Below are positions 16,504 to 25,969 of a DNA stretch of 64,000 bases, piece by piece. The notes beneath the pieces were generated by a model that searched no databases, was not told the DNA's origin, and was given only the letters and a program-made list of their open reading frames with translations. The stretch is from Fodinibacter sp038330415 (GTDB lineage: Bacteria > Actinomycetota > Actinomycetes > Actinomycetales > Dermatophilaceae). The position numbers were made by a program, and so were the translations under genes. Positions within the stretch are counted from its first letter, which is position 1; the number at the start of each line of letters is the position of its first letter. The stretch lies in contig JBBQNZ010000001.1 of NCBI GenBank assembly GCA_038330415.1, forward strand, positions 1 through 64,000, in the 5' to 3' direction.

Positions 16504-17010
16504 ATGAGCACCGAGCACACCACCCCGACCGCCCCGTCCGCCCCCGTGGCCACCGGCCCCGGCGCCTCGGCACCGGACTGCTCGTGCTGGTCGCGCCGCG
16601 AGAGCCTGATGGTGGCAGGGGTGGCCGTGGCCGGCACCGCCGGGCTCACCGCGTGCAGCTCGAGCGCCGGGGACGCCGTGTCCAGCGCCGCCGGCTCCGC
16701 TGCCTCGGGGGCCGCCTCGGCCGCCAGCGACGCCATCGCCGCGGCCGACATCCCGGTGGGGGGTGGGAAGGTCTTCGACAAGCTCAAGGTCGTCATCACC
16801 CAGCCGACCGCCGGCGACTTCAAGGCATTCTCGGCCGTGTGCACCCACCAGGGCTGCACCGTGAACGGCGTCTCGAACGGCGTCATCACCTGCCCGTGCC
16901 ACGGCTCGACCTTCGACATCGCCACCGGTGAGGTCACGCAGGGGCCGGCGACCCAGGCGCTGCCCGCCAAGAGCGTGTCGGTGGGCGCCGACGGCATCAA
17001 GGTCACCTGA
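16504..17010 (+). CDS. Tat-exported Rieske [2Fe-2S] protein
   Basis: A 168-aa protein. An N-terminal polar region is followed by SRRESLMVAG (Arg31-Arg32), a twin-arginine signal, and a hydrophobic stretch ending LTAC-S (Cys51), which could be a Tat lipobox. An Ala/Ser linker leads to a Rieske domain with CTHQGC and CPCHGS, supplying the two Cys and two His ligands of a [2Fe-2S] cluster. It most resembles small stand-alone actinobacterial Rieske proteins rather than the QcrA subunit, which has three membrane helices. The electron partner is unknown. The ATG has GAGGA upstream, and the gene is divergent from livK. An extra CSC motif (residues 26-28) before the signal is unexplained. Confidence 0.88.
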   Translation: MSTEHTTPTAPSAPVATGPGASAPDCSCWSRRESLMVAGVAVAGTAGLTACSSSAGDAVSSAAGSAASGAASAASDAIAAADIPVGGGKVFDKLKVVITQPTAGDFKAFSAVCTHQGCTVNGVSNGVITCPCHGSTFDIATGEVTQGPATQALPAKSVSVGADGIKVT

Positions 17011-17023
17011 CGGACCCCGGTCG

Positions 17024-17029
17024 TAGGGT
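17024..17029 (+). promoter_or_regulatory. -10 box TAGGGT for uvrC
   Basis: TAGGGT is followed by 6 bases and the GTG start of uvrC, the same leaderless arrangement seen at several genes here. Confidence 0.45.
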
Positions 17030-17035
17030 TGCCGG

Positions 17036-19078
17036 GTGGCTGACCCCTCGACCTATCGTCCCCGGCCGGGCGAGATCCCGACCGACCCCGGCGTCTACCG
17101 GTTCCGTGACCGCGACGGCCGGGTCATCTACGTGGGCAAGGCCAAGAACCTGCGGCAGCGGTTGTCCTCCTACTTCCAGGACGTCGCGGCGCTGCACCAC
17201 CGCACCGCCACCATGGTGCGCACCGGCGCCAGCGTCGAGTGGACCGTCGTCACGACCGAGGTCGAGGCCCTCCAGCTCGAGTACGCGTGGATCAAGGAGT
17301 TCGACCCGCGGTTCAACGTCAAGTACCGCGACGACAAGTCCTACCCGTACCTCGCGGTCACCTTGGGCGAGGAGTACCCGCGGGCCCAGGTGATGCGCGG
17401 CGCCAAGCGCAAGGGCACCCGCTACTTCGGCCCCTACGCCCACGCCTGGGCGATCCGCGAGACCCTCGACCTCGCCCTGCGCGTCTTCCCGGTGCGCACC
17501 TGCTCCGCCGGGGTGTTCAAGCGGGCCAGCCAGGTCGGTCGCCCGTGCCTGCTGGGCTACATCGACAAGTGCAGCGCCCCCTGCGTGGGCCGGGTCGACG
17601 CGGCGCGACACCGCGAGATCGCCGAGGACTTCTGCGACTTCATGGCCGGCGAGACCGGCCGCTTCGTCACCCGCCTCACCAAGGAGATGAAGGGGGCGGC
17701 CGCCGAGCTCGACTTCGAGCGGGCCGCCCGGCTGCGCGACGACATCGGGGCGCTGGAGCGCGTGCTCGAGAAGTCGGCCGTGGTGCTGCCCGACGCCACC
17801 GACGCCGACGTGTTCGCCCTGGCCGAGGACGAGCTCGAGGTGGCCGTGCAGCTCTTCCACGTGCGCGGCGGCCGGGTGCGCGGCCAGCGCGGCTGGGTGG
17901 CCGAGCGAGACGCCGAGACCACGCCCGAGGTCGTCGAGCACCTGCTCCAGCAGGTCTACGGCAGCGAGGCCGGTGACGCCGTGCCGCGTGAGGTGCTCGT
18001 GCCGGTGCTGCCCGACGACGCCGAGGCCCTCTCGCTGTGGCTGTCGACCCTGCGCGGCAGCCGGGTCGACCTGCGGGTGCCCCGCCGCGGCGACAAGCGC
18101 ACCCTGATGGAGACCGTCTCCCGCAACGCCAGCCAGAGCCTGGCCCGGCACAAGGTGACAAGGGCCGGCGACCTCACCACCCGCAGCCAGGCGCTGCAGC
18201 AGCTGCAGGACACCCTCGAGCTCGACGAGGCCCCGCTGCGCATCGAGTGCTTCGACATCAGCCACGTGCAGGGCACCCAGGTCGTCGGCTCGATGGTCGT
18301 CTTCGAAGACGGCCTGCCGCGCAAGTCCGAGTACCGCCGGTTCATCGTTCGAGGCGACGAGACCGGGGCCACCGACGACACCGCCGCGATGCACGAGGTG
18401 CTCACCCGCCGGTTCCGCCGCGGTCGCGCCGAGGTCGAGCTCGCCGAGGTCGAGAGCGCCCAGGGCGAGAGTGCGCAGGGCGAGAGTGCACCGGCCGACG
18501 CGTCGGATGCCGCTGAGCCGGCCCCCGAGGTCGGGTCGCGCCCCGCTCGGTTCGCCTACCGGCCCAACCTGGTCGTCGTCGACGGCGGGTTGCCGCAGGT
18601 CAACGCCGCCGCGCGGGCCCTGGAGGATGTCGGGGTCGTCGACGTCGCGGTCGTCGGGCTCGCCAAGCGGCTCGAGGAGGTCTGGGTGCCGGGGGAGGAG
18701 TACCCCGTGGTGCTGCCCCGCACCAGCGAGGGTCTCTACCTCCTGCAGCGGCTGCGCGACGAGGCGCACCGGTTCGCGATCACCTTCCACCGGCAGCGGC
18801 GCTCCAAGGCGATGACGACCAGCCAGCTCGACGGCATCCCGGGCCTGGGCGAGAAGCGCCGCAAGGCGCTGCTCAAGGCGTTCGGGTCGGTCAAGCGCAT
18901 CCGGGCCGCCTCGGTCGACGAGCTGGCGGCCGTGCCCGGCATAGGGCCTGCGCTGGCAGCGGTGGTTGCGGCACAGTTGGGGTCGGGCGCCGACAGCATG
19001 CCGGCGGTCAACCTCGCCACCGGCGAGGTGGTCGACGACGAAGGGGCAGACCGTGGCGATCGAGCGGGCCGTGGCTGA
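17036..19078 (+). CDS. uvrC: UvrABC system protein C
   Basis: UvrC makes the two incisions flanking a lesion bound by UvrB. The 680-aa product has an N-terminal GIY-YIG nuclease (residues about 15-95: PGVYRFRDRDGRVIYVGKAK), the Cys-rich segment near CSAGVFKRA and CLLGYIDKCSAPCVG, a UVR helix pair near residues 205-245, an RNase H-like nuclease (FDISHVQGT, LVVVDGGLPQ) and C-terminal helix-hairpin-helix motifs (IPGLGEKRRKALL, VPGIGPALA). An Ala/Glu/Ser-rich insertion at about 468-505 holds near-repeats of ESAQG, making the protein slightly long. The GTG start follows a TAGGGT box. rapZ starts inside the 3' end. Confidence 0.97.
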   Translation: MADPSTYRPRPGEIPTDPGVYRFRDRDGRVIYVGKAKNLRQRLSSYFQDVAALHHRTATMVRTGASVEWTVVTTEVEALQLEYAWIKEFDPRFNVKYRDDKSYPYLAVTLGEEYPRAQVMRGAKRKGTRYFGPYAHAWAIRETLDLALRVFPVRTCSAGVFKRASQVGRPCLLGYIDKCSAPCVGRVDAARHREIAEDFCDFMAGETGRFVTRLTKEMKGAAAELDFERAARLRDDIGALERVLEKSAVVLPDATDADVFALAEDELEVAVQLFHVRGGRVRGQRGWVAERDAETTPEVVEHLLQQVYGSEAGDAVPREVLVPVLPDDAEALSLWLSTLRGSRVDLRVPRRGDKRTLMETVSRNASQSLARHKVTRAGDLTTRSQALQQLQDTLELDEAPLRIECFDISHVQGTQVVGSMVVFEDGLPRKSEYRRFIVRGDETGATDDTAAMHEVLTRRFRRGRAEVELAEVESAQGESAQGESAPADASDAAEPAPEVGSRPARFAYRPNLVVVDGGLPQVNAAARALEDVGVVDVAVVGLAKRLEEVWVPGEEYPVVLPRTSEGLYLLQRLRDEAHRFAITFHRQRRSKAMTTSQLDGIPGLGEKRRKALLKAFGSVKRIRAASVDELAAVPGIGPALAAVVAAQLGSGADSMPAVNLATGEVVDDEGADRGDRAGRG

Positions 19079-19985
19079 CGACGAGCCGGAGGGCGGCGAC
19101 GTCACGCCGGTGCCGCGTCCCACCGACTTCGTCATCGTGACGGGGATGAGCGGGGCGGGGCGATCGACGGCCGCGAACGTCATCGAGGACCGCGGCTGGT
19201 ACGTCGTCGACAACCTGCCGCCGCAGCTGCTCGCCGCCATGGCCGCCCTGGCGAGCGAGGTGCGCGACTCCGGCGTGAGCGACCTGCAGCTCGCCGCCGT
19301 GGTCGACGTGCGGGCGAGGGCGTTCACCTCCGAGCTGCAGGCCGGGCTGGCTGCGCTGCGCGACGCCGGCTGGCACCCCCACCTGATCTTCCTCGACGCC
19401 ACGGACGAGGCCCTGGTCCGCCGCTTCGAGAGCGTGCGGCGCCCACACCCGCTGCAGGGTGAGGGGCGGCTGCTCGACGGCATCCAGGCCGAGCGCGAGA
19501 TGTTGGGAGACCTGCGCGCCGACGCCCAGGTCGTCATCGACACCTCGGGGCTGAACGTGCACCAGCTCGGGCGCAAGCTCACCCCGCTGCTCGGTGGGGA
19601 GGACGGGCCGACCGTGCGGCTGGCCCTGCTGTCGTTCGGCTTCAAGTACGGCGTGCCGCTCGACGCCGACTTCGTCTTCGACATGCGCTTCCTGCCCAAC
19701 CCGTTCTGGGTGCCCGAGCTCAAGGCGCTCACCGGGGCCGATGCCCTGGTCGCCGACTGGGTCATGGGACAGCCGGGAGCCACCGAGTTCCTCGACCGCG
19801 TCGTCGCACTGATGGAGCCCGTCACCGAGGGCTACCTGCGCGAGGGGCGGCGCTACGCCACCATCGCGATCGGGTGCACCGGGGGCAAGCACCGCTCGGT
19901 GGCGATGACCCAGGCCGTCGCCGCCCGGCTCACGACCGAGCAGGTGGCCAGCTTCGTCGTGCACCGCGACCTGGGGCGCGAGTGA
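19053..19985 (+). CDS. rapZ: RNase adapter/P-loop protein RapZ
   Basis: A 310-aa RapZ (YvcJ) family protein. The N-terminal P-loop reads GMSGAGRST, with Arg where Walker A normally has Lys. The C-terminal domain has FGFKYGVPLDADFVFDMRFL and the sugar-phosphate-binding signature IGCTGGKHRSVAM. In E. coli RapZ controls glucosamine-6-phosphate synthesis via RNase E; the actinobacterial role is less clear, but gene order next to yvcK and whiA is conserved. GTG 19053 has GAAGGGG 6 bases upstream and overlaps uvrC by 26 bp; GTG 19071 is an alternative with weaker context. Confidence 0.93.
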   Translation: MAIERAVADDEPEGGDVTPVPRPTDFVIVTGMSGAGRSTAANVIEDRGWYVVDNLPPQLLAAMAALASEVRDSGVSDLQLAAVVDVRARAFTSELQAGLAALRDAGWHPHLIFLDATDEALVRRFESVRRPHPLQGEGRLLDGIQAEREMLGDLRADAQVVIDTSGLNVHQLGRKLTPLLGGEDGPTVRLALLSFGFKYGVPLDADFVFDMRFLPNPFWVPELKALTGADALVADWVMGQPGATEFLDRVVALMEPVTEGYLREGRRYATIAIGCTGGKHRSVAMTQAVAARLTTEQVASFVVHRDLGRE

Positions 19986-20938
19986 CCGGGCCGGTCGTCG
20001 CCGCGCTGGGTGGCGGCCACGGCCTGGCCGCCACGCTCACCGCCCTGCGCTACGTCACCGACGAGATCACCGCCATCGTCACGGTCGCCGATGACGGCGG
20101 CTCCTCCGGCCGGCTGCGCGACGAGTTCGGCGTGCTGCCCCCCGGCGACCTGCGGATGGCGCTCGCCGCGTTGTGCAGCGAGAGCGAGTGGGGCCAGACG
20201 TGGCGCGACGTGCTGCAGCACCGGTTCGCGGGCGACGGGCCGCTCGGTGGGCACAACCTGGGCAACCTGCTGATCGTCGCCCTGTGGGAGCTGCACGACG
20301 ACCCCGTCGCCGGGCTCGAGCTCGTGGGGCGGCTGCTCCAGGCGCAGGGCCGGGTGCTGCCGATGGCGGCGGTGCCGCTCACCATCGAGGCCGACGTCAG
20401 CGGGCTCGACCCCGACCAGCCGGATGCCGTGCGCACCGTCATCGGGCAGGCGCAGGTCGCCGTGACCCCCGGTGAGGTGGGCGCCGTGCGCCTCGTGCCG
20501 GCGGACCCGCCGGCCTACCCCGAGTCGGTGGCCGCCATCCGCAGCGCCGACTGGGTGGTGCTGGGCCCGGGCTCGTGGTTCACCTCGGTGATGACCCACC
20601 TGCTGGTGCCCGAGCTCTCCGAGGCGCTCGGGGTGACCCGGGCGCGACGCCTCCTGGTGCTCAACCTCGACCCCGGGACGGGTGAGACGGCCGGCTTCAG
20701 TGCGGGGCGTCATCTCGAGACGTTCGTCACCCTCGCGCCCCATCTGCGCCTCGACGCCGTGCTCGCCGACCCTGCCGTCGTCGACGACGAAACGGCTTTG
20801 GCGCAACAGTGCCTGCGGCTCGGCGCGCAGCTGTTCGTGACCCCCGTGGGTCGCCGCGACCGACCCGGCGAGCACGACCCGCTGCGCTACGCCGCGGCCC
20901 TGCGGGACATTTTCACCACCCCGAGACCGGTCCGGTGA
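19982..20938 (+). CDS. yvcK: Gluconeogenesis factor YvcK (CofD-like)
   Basis: A 318-aa CofD/YvcK fold protein opening GPVVAALGGGHGLAATL, with the nucleotide-binding region TVADDGGSSGRLRDEFGVLP and GGHNLGNLL downstream. YvcK binds UDP-sugars and supports growth and cell-wall synthesis on gluconeogenic carbon; in mycobacteria the orthologue is CuvA. The GTG start overlaps the rapZ stop (GTGA), indicating translational coupling. The C terminus includes VTPVGRRDRPGEHDP. Confidence 0.93.
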   Translation: MTGPVVAALGGGHGLAATLTALRYVTDEITAIVTVADDGGSSGRLRDEFGVLPPGDLRMALAALCSESEWGQTWRDVLQHRFAGDGPLGGHNLGNLLIVALWELHDDPVAGLELVGRLLQAQGRVLPMAAVPLTIEADVSGLDPDQPDAVRTVIGQAQVAVTPGEVGAVRLVPADPPAYPESVAAIRSADWVVLGPGSWFTSVMTHLLVPELSEALGVTRARRLLVLNLDPGTGETAGFSAGRHLETFVTLAPHLRLDAVLADPAVVDDETALAQQCLRLGAQLFVTPVGRRDRPGEHDPLRYAAALRDIFTTPRPVR

Positions 20939-20958
20939 CGCGTGGCAGGATGACCGCC

Positions 20959-21939
20959 ATGGCAATGACGGCAAAGGTGAAGGACGAGCTGAGCAGGCAC
21001 GTGGTGACCAAGCCGTGCTGCCGCAAGTCCGAGGTCGCCGCCACACTGAGGTTCGCCGGGGGGCTGCACATCATCGGGGGCCGCATCGTGGTCGAGGCCG
21101 AGCTCGACACCGCCAACGCCGCCCGGCGGCTGCGGCGTGAGCTCACCGAGGTCTACGGCCACACCCCCGAGGTGCTGGTGCTGGCGGCCGGAGGGCTGCG
21201 CAAGGGCAGCCGCTATGTCGTGCGGGTCGTGCAGGACGGCGAGTCACTGGCCCGGCAGACCGGGCTGATCGACAGCCGCGGCCGCCCGGTGCGCGGGCTG
21301 CCGCCCAAGGTCGTGAGCGGCTCGGTGTGCGACGCCGAGGCCGCCTGGCGGGGGGCCTTCCTCGCCCACGGCTCACTCACCGAGCCGGGCCGCTCCTCGG
21401 CGCTGGAGATCACCTGCCCCGGGCCCGAGGCGGCACTCGCCCTGGTCGGGGCGGCCCGCCGGATGGGCATCTCGGCCAAGGCCCGCGAGGTGCGCGGGGT
21501 CGACCGGGTCGTCATCCGCGACGGCGACGCCATCGGGGTGATGCTCACCCGGCTCGGCGCCCACGACGCCGTGCTCGCCTGGGAGGAGCGCCGCATCCGG
21601 CGCGAGGTGCGCGCCACCGCCAACCGGCTGGCCAACTTCGACGACGCCAACCTGCGCCGCTCGGCCCGCGCGGCCGTGGCCGCCGGGGCTCGGGTGGAGC
21701 GGGCGCTGGAGATCCTCGGCGACGACATCCCAGACCACCTGCGCGAGGCCGGTGAGCTGCGCCTGCAGCACAAGGATGCCTCGCTCGAAGAGCTCGGCCA
21801 GCTGGCCCAGCCGCCGATGACCAAGGACGCCGTGGCCGGCCGCATCCGCCGTCTGCTCGCGATGGCCGACAAGCGGGCGTCCGATGACGGCATCCCCAAC
21901 ACCGAGGCCGGGCTCACGCCGGACATGCTCGACACCTGA
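20959..21939 (+). CDS. whiA: Sporulation/cell-division regulator WhiA
   Basis: A 326-aa WhiA protein with an N-terminal LAGLIDADG homing-endonuclease-like domain (MAMTAKVKDELSRHVV at the start; the region VSGSVCDAEAAWRGAFLAHG) and a C-terminal helix-turn-helix (SLEELGQLAQPPMTKDAVAG, then RIRRLLAMAD). In Streptomyces WhiA acts with WhiB on division genes; in non-sporulating actinobacteria it is retained. ATG 20959 has AGGA 8 bases upstream and is preferred over ATG 20950, which is also in frame. It is 20 bp after yvcK in the uvrC-rapZ-yvcK-whiA unit. Confidence 0.95.
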   Translation: MAMTAKVKDELSRHVVTKPCCRKSEVAATLRFAGGLHIIGGRIVVEAELDTANAARRLRRELTEVYGHTPEVLVLAAGGLRKGSRYVVRVVQDGESLARQTGLIDSRGRPVRGLPPKVVSGSVCDAEAAWRGAFLAHGSLTEPGRSSALEITCPGPEAALALVGAARRMGISAKAREVRGVDRVVIRDGDAIGVMLTRLGAHDAVLAWEERRIRREVRATANRLANFDDANLRRSARAAVAAGARVERALEILGDDIPDHLREAGELRLQHKDASLEELGQLAQPPMTKDAVAGRIRRLLAMADKRASDDGIPNTEAGLTPDMLDT

Positions 21940-21942
21940 GCC

Positions 21943-22413
21943 GTGGCGAACCTGCTGCAGTGGGCCCCCGCCACGACCGAGGGGGCCTTCTGGTTCGTCG
22001 TCGACCACGTGGCGACCCGGTGGACCGAGGGCCCGCAGACCTGGTACGACCTCACCGCGGAGCAGCGCACGGTGCTGGTGCTGGGGGTCTGGCGCCAGTC
22101 GGTGCAGACCGGGGGGTTCCAGGAGTACTTCCGCTACGACAGCGCCGACACCGCCATGGAGGCGCTCGACGCGGCGCGGCTGCTGCCGCCCGGCTACCGG
22201 GCGGTGCTGGCGGATGCCGTGCGCGTGTTCGGCCTGCCGTACCCGACCGACGTGTGGGCCCGCGAGGAGATCCTCGACGAGGTGCTCGCCCGCGACCCCT
22301 TCCGCCTCGACGAGGTCGACATGGCGATGCGCGCGCTGGAGCGCGAGGAGCCGTGCGACGGCATCCTCGACGCCTGGGTCTGGTCGCACCGCGCGGCCTT
22401 CTTCGACGGCTGA
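21943..22413 (+). CDS. DUF4375 (DMP19-like) protein
   Basis: A 156-aa soluble acidic protein. The segment QTGGFQEYFRYDSADTAMEA, followed by ARLLPPGYRAVLADAV, matches the pattern of DUF4375, the family of the Neisseria DNA-mimic protein DMP19. The C-terminal half is strongly acidic (EEILDEVLARDPFRLDEVD). Whether this one mimics DNA is unknown; the role is inference from family only. The GTG start comes 3 bases after the whiA stop, so it may be cotranscribed, which is an unusual neighbour for whiA. Confidence 0.65.
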   Translation: MANLLQWAPATTEGAFWFVVDHVATRWTEGPQTWYDLTAEQRTVLVLGVWRQSVQTGGFQEYFRYDSADTAMEALDAARLLPPGYRAVLADAVRVFGLPYPTDVWAREEILDEVLARDPFRLDEVDMAMRALEREEPCDGILDAWVWSHRAAFFDG

Positions 22414-22503
22414 GGACCGGAGCAGATCGGGAAAGCCGGGCGCGTGCGAAAGCGGTTACTCGCCCGTACGCCGGACGGTGTGGGGAGCCCCTGCGGACAG
22501 GTC

Positions 22504-22509
22504 TAGGGT
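22504..22509 (+). promoter_or_regulatory. Possible -10 box TAGGGT for the gap-pgk-tpiA operon
   Basis: TAGGGT lies 63 bp before the gap start, leaving a leader of about 55 bases. No clear -35 was found. Confidence 0.35.
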
Positions 22510-22572
22510 GGAGGTGACCCAAGGTGCCGCTGACCTGCGGCACGCCGCATCAAGTGGAAGGCAACACACACC

Positions 22573-23577
<1,005 letters not shown>

Positions 23578-23599
23578 AGCGAACGGGACCGATCCGACC

Positions 23600-24796
23600 A
23601 TGGGTGACATCGCCTCCCTCGGCGACCTGCGCGGCAAGCGCGTGCTCGTCCGCTCCGACCTCAACGTGCCGCTCGACGGAACGACGATCACGGACGACGG
23701 ACGCATCCGGGCGTCGGTCCCGACCATCTCGAGCCTCGCCGAGGCGGGCGCACGCGTCATCGTGTGCGCCCACCTCGGCCGGCCCAAGGGCGCTCCGGAG
23801 GAGCGCTACTCGCTGGCCCCGCTCGTGAGCCGGCTCTCCGAGCTGCTCGGTCGCCCGGTCACCTTCGCCACCGACACGGTGGGCGAGAGTGCCCAGGCGG
23901 CCGTCGCGGGCATGTCCGACGGTGACGTCGTGCTGCTCGAGAACCTCCGCTTCAACCCCGGCGAGACCGCCAAGCCCGACGACGAGCGCGCCGAGTTCGC
24001 CGACGCCCTCGCCGGCCTGGCCGACGCCTACGTCTCCGACGGCTTCGGCGTGGTGCACCGCAAGCAGGCATCGGTCTACGACGTCGCCACCCGGCTCCCG
24101 GCGGCGATGGGTGGCCTGGTCGCCACCGAGGTCGAGGTGCTCAAGCGCCTCACCGTCGACCCCGAGCGCCCGTACGCCGTGGTGCTCGGCGGCGCGAAGG
24201 TCGCCGACAAGCTGGCCGTCATCGACAACCTGATGCAGACCGCCGACCGCCTGCTCATCGGCGGGGGCATGCTCTTCACCTTCCTCGCGGCCCAGGGCCA
24301 CGAGATCGGGAAGAGCCTGTTCGACGCCGAGAGCGTCGACGCCTGCAAGGACTACCTGCAGCGCGCGCAGGCCACCGGGGTCGAGATCGTGCTGCCCGTC
24401 GACATCGTGTGCGGCCGCGAGTTCTCCGCCGACACCGAGACCGTCACGGTCGCGGCCGACGCCATCCCCGCCGACATGATCGGCCTGGACATCGGCCCCA
24501 GGTCGGCGCAGCTCTACGCCGAGAAGCTCGCCGACACCCGCACCGTCTTCTGGAACGGCCCGATGGGCGCCTTCGAGATGGCGCCGTTCGCCGCGGGCAC
24601 CCGCCGGCTGGCCGAGGCGCTCGTCGAGGTCACCGAGAAGGGCGCCCTGACCGTCGTCGGCGGCGGCGACTCTGCGGCCGCGGTGCGCCAGCTCGGCTTC
24701 CGCGACGACCAGTTCGGCCACATCTCCACCGGTGGCGGCGCATCGCTGGAGTACCTCGAGGGCAAGGAACTGCCCGGCATCGCCATCCTGTCCTGA
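23600..24796 (+). CDS. pgk: Phosphoglycerate kinase
   Basis: A 398-aa enzyme making ATP and 3-phosphoglycerate from 1,3-bisphosphoglycerate. Substrate-binding RSDLNVPLDG and CAHLGRPKG are near the N terminus. The nucleotide-binding C-terminal lobe has FWNGPMGAFE and VVGGGDSAAAV. The length is normal. It starts 22 bp after gap with a weak ribosome-binding site. Confidence 0.98.
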   Translation: MGDIASLGDLRGKRVLVRSDLNVPLDGTTITDDGRIRASVPTISSLAEAGARVIVCAHLGRPKGAPEERYSLAPLVSRLSELLGRPVTFATDTVGESAQAAVAGMSDGDVVLLENLRFNPGETAKPDDERAEFADALAGLADAYVSDGFGVVHRKQASVYDVATRLPAAMGGLVATEVEVLKRLTVDPERPYAVVLGGAKVADKLAVIDNLMQTADRLLIGGGMLFTFLAAQGHEIGKSLFDAESVDACKDYLQRAQATGVEIVLPVDIVCGREFSADTETVTVAADAIPADMIGLDIGPRSAQLYAEKLADTRTVFWNGPMGAFEMAPFAAGTRRLAEALVEVTEKGALTVVGGGDSAAAVRQLGFRDDQFGHISTGGGASLEYLEGKELPGIAILS

Positions 24797-24826
24797 CCCC
24801 GCACGACCGTTCACCAAGGAGCACCC

Positions 24827-25624
24827 ATGGCCTCCGGCCGCACCCCCCTCATGGCGGGGAACTGGAAGATGAACCTGGACCACCTCCAGGCCACCCACCT
24901 CGTGCAGAAGCTCGACTGGACCCTCAAGGACGGCAAGCACGACTTCGGTGCCGTCGAGGTGGCGGTGCTGCCGCCGTTCACCGACATCCGCAGCGTGCAG
25001 ACGCTGATCGACGGTGACCGCCTCGAGCTCAAGCACGGCGCCCAGGACCTCTCCATGCACGACGCCGGCGCCTACACGGGCGAGATCAGCGGGGCCTTCC
25101 TCGCCAAGCTCGGCTGTGCCTACGTCACGGTCGGCCACAGCGAGCGGCGCGAGTACCACGCCGAGGGCGACGAGGTCGTCAACGCCAAGGTGCAGGCCGC
25201 CTTCCGGCACGGCATCACGCCGATCTTCTGCTGTGGCGAGGGCCTCGACATCCGTCAGGCCGGCACCCACGTCGAGCACGTGCTCGCCCAGGTCGAGGCC
25301 GGTCTGAAGGACGTGCCCGTCGAGCAGGCCAGGAGCGTCGTCGTCGCCTACGAGCCGATCTGGGCCATCGGCACCGGTGAGGTCGCCACGCCCGAGGACG
25401 CCCAGGAGGTGTGCGCCGCCATCCGCACCAAGCTCGCCGAGCTCTACAGCGGCGACGTCGCCGACGGCATCCGGGTGCTCTACGGCGGCTCGGTGAAGTC
25501 GGGCAACGTCGCGGCCATCATGGCCAAGGAGGACGTCGACGGTGCACTGGTCGGTGGGGCCTCGATCGACCCGGTCGAGTTCGCCGCGATCTGCCGCTTC
25601 CGCGACCACCTGCAGACCTCCTGA
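24827..25624 (+). CDS. tpiA: Triosephosphate isomerase
   Basis: A 265-aa TIM-barrel enzyme interconverting dihydroxyacetone phosphate and glyceraldehyde-3-phosphate. Catalytic residues are visible: Lys in GNWKMN, His104 in VGHSERR, Glu176 in AYEPIWAIGTG, plus the phosphate loop YGGSVKSGN. AAGGAG lies before the ATG. It is followed by a strong hairpin that closes the glycolytic operon. Confidence 0.98.
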   Translation: MASGRTPLMAGNWKMNLDHLQATHLVQKLDWTLKDGKHDFGAVEVAVLPPFTDIRSVQTLIDGDRLELKHGAQDLSMHDAGAYTGEISGAFLAKLGCAYVTVGHSERREYHAEGDEVVNAKVQAAFRHGITPIFCCGEGLDIRQAGTHVEHVLAQVEAGLKDVPVEQARSVVVAYEPIWAIGTGEVATPEDAQEVCAAIRTKLAELYSGDVADGIRVLYGGSVKSGNVAAIMAKEDVDGALVGGASIDPVEFAAICRFRDHLQTS

Positions 25625-25630
25625 CCCCGG

Positions 25631-25668
25631 CCGTTCGAGGTGCCTACCGCGGTCGGCACCTCGAACGG
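25631..25668. terminator. Terminator hairpin after tpiA
   Basis: CCGTTCGAGGTGCC pairs perfectly with GGCACCTCGAACGG (14 bp); the loop itself contains the palindrome ACCGCGGT. It is followed by TATCCT (25670-25675), a possible -10 box for secG. Confidence 0.75.
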
Positions 25669-25711
25669 TTATCCTTGAGCGGTTGCCCCCGACCCACCCG
25701 AAGGACTGCTC

Positions 25712-25954
25712 GTGCAAGCGGTACAAATCGGCCTTGAGATCCTCCTGGTCATCACCGGCCTGTTCCTGACCCTGCTGATCCTGTTGCACAAGGGCAAGGG
25801 CGGTGGCCTGTCCGACATGTTCGGTGGTGGCATGTCCAGCTCACTGGGTGGCAGCTCGGTCGCCGAGCGCAACCTCGACCGGATCACCGTCGGGGTCGCA
25901 CTGGTGTGGTTCACGGTCGTCGTGGGCCTCGGCGTCCTTGCTCGCTTCGCCTGA
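25712..25954 (+). CDS. secG: Protein translocase subunit SecG
   Basis: An 80-aa membrane protein with two helices (residues about 3-24 and 52-75) separated by the loop LHKGKGGGLSDMFGGGMSSS, the SecG signature. It assists SecYE during Sec export. The GTG has GAAGGA upstream. The position between tpiA and rbpA matches other actinobacteria. Confidence 0.95.
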   Translation: MQAVQIGLEILLVITGLFLTLLILLHKGKGGGLSDMFGGGMSSSLGGSSVAERNLDRITVGVALVWFTVVVGLGVLARFA

Positions 25955-25969
25955 CAGGAATAGGTAGAC

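Noticed and set aside
17003..19825. Long antisense frame over uvrC and rapZ
   Set aside because: Composition rich in Arg/Pro/Gly/His without any motif; explained by codon bias of the real genes.
22414..22572. tRNA or riboswitch upstream of gap
   Set aside because: No cloverleaf or conserved riboswitch core could be drawn; only a possible -10 box was kept.
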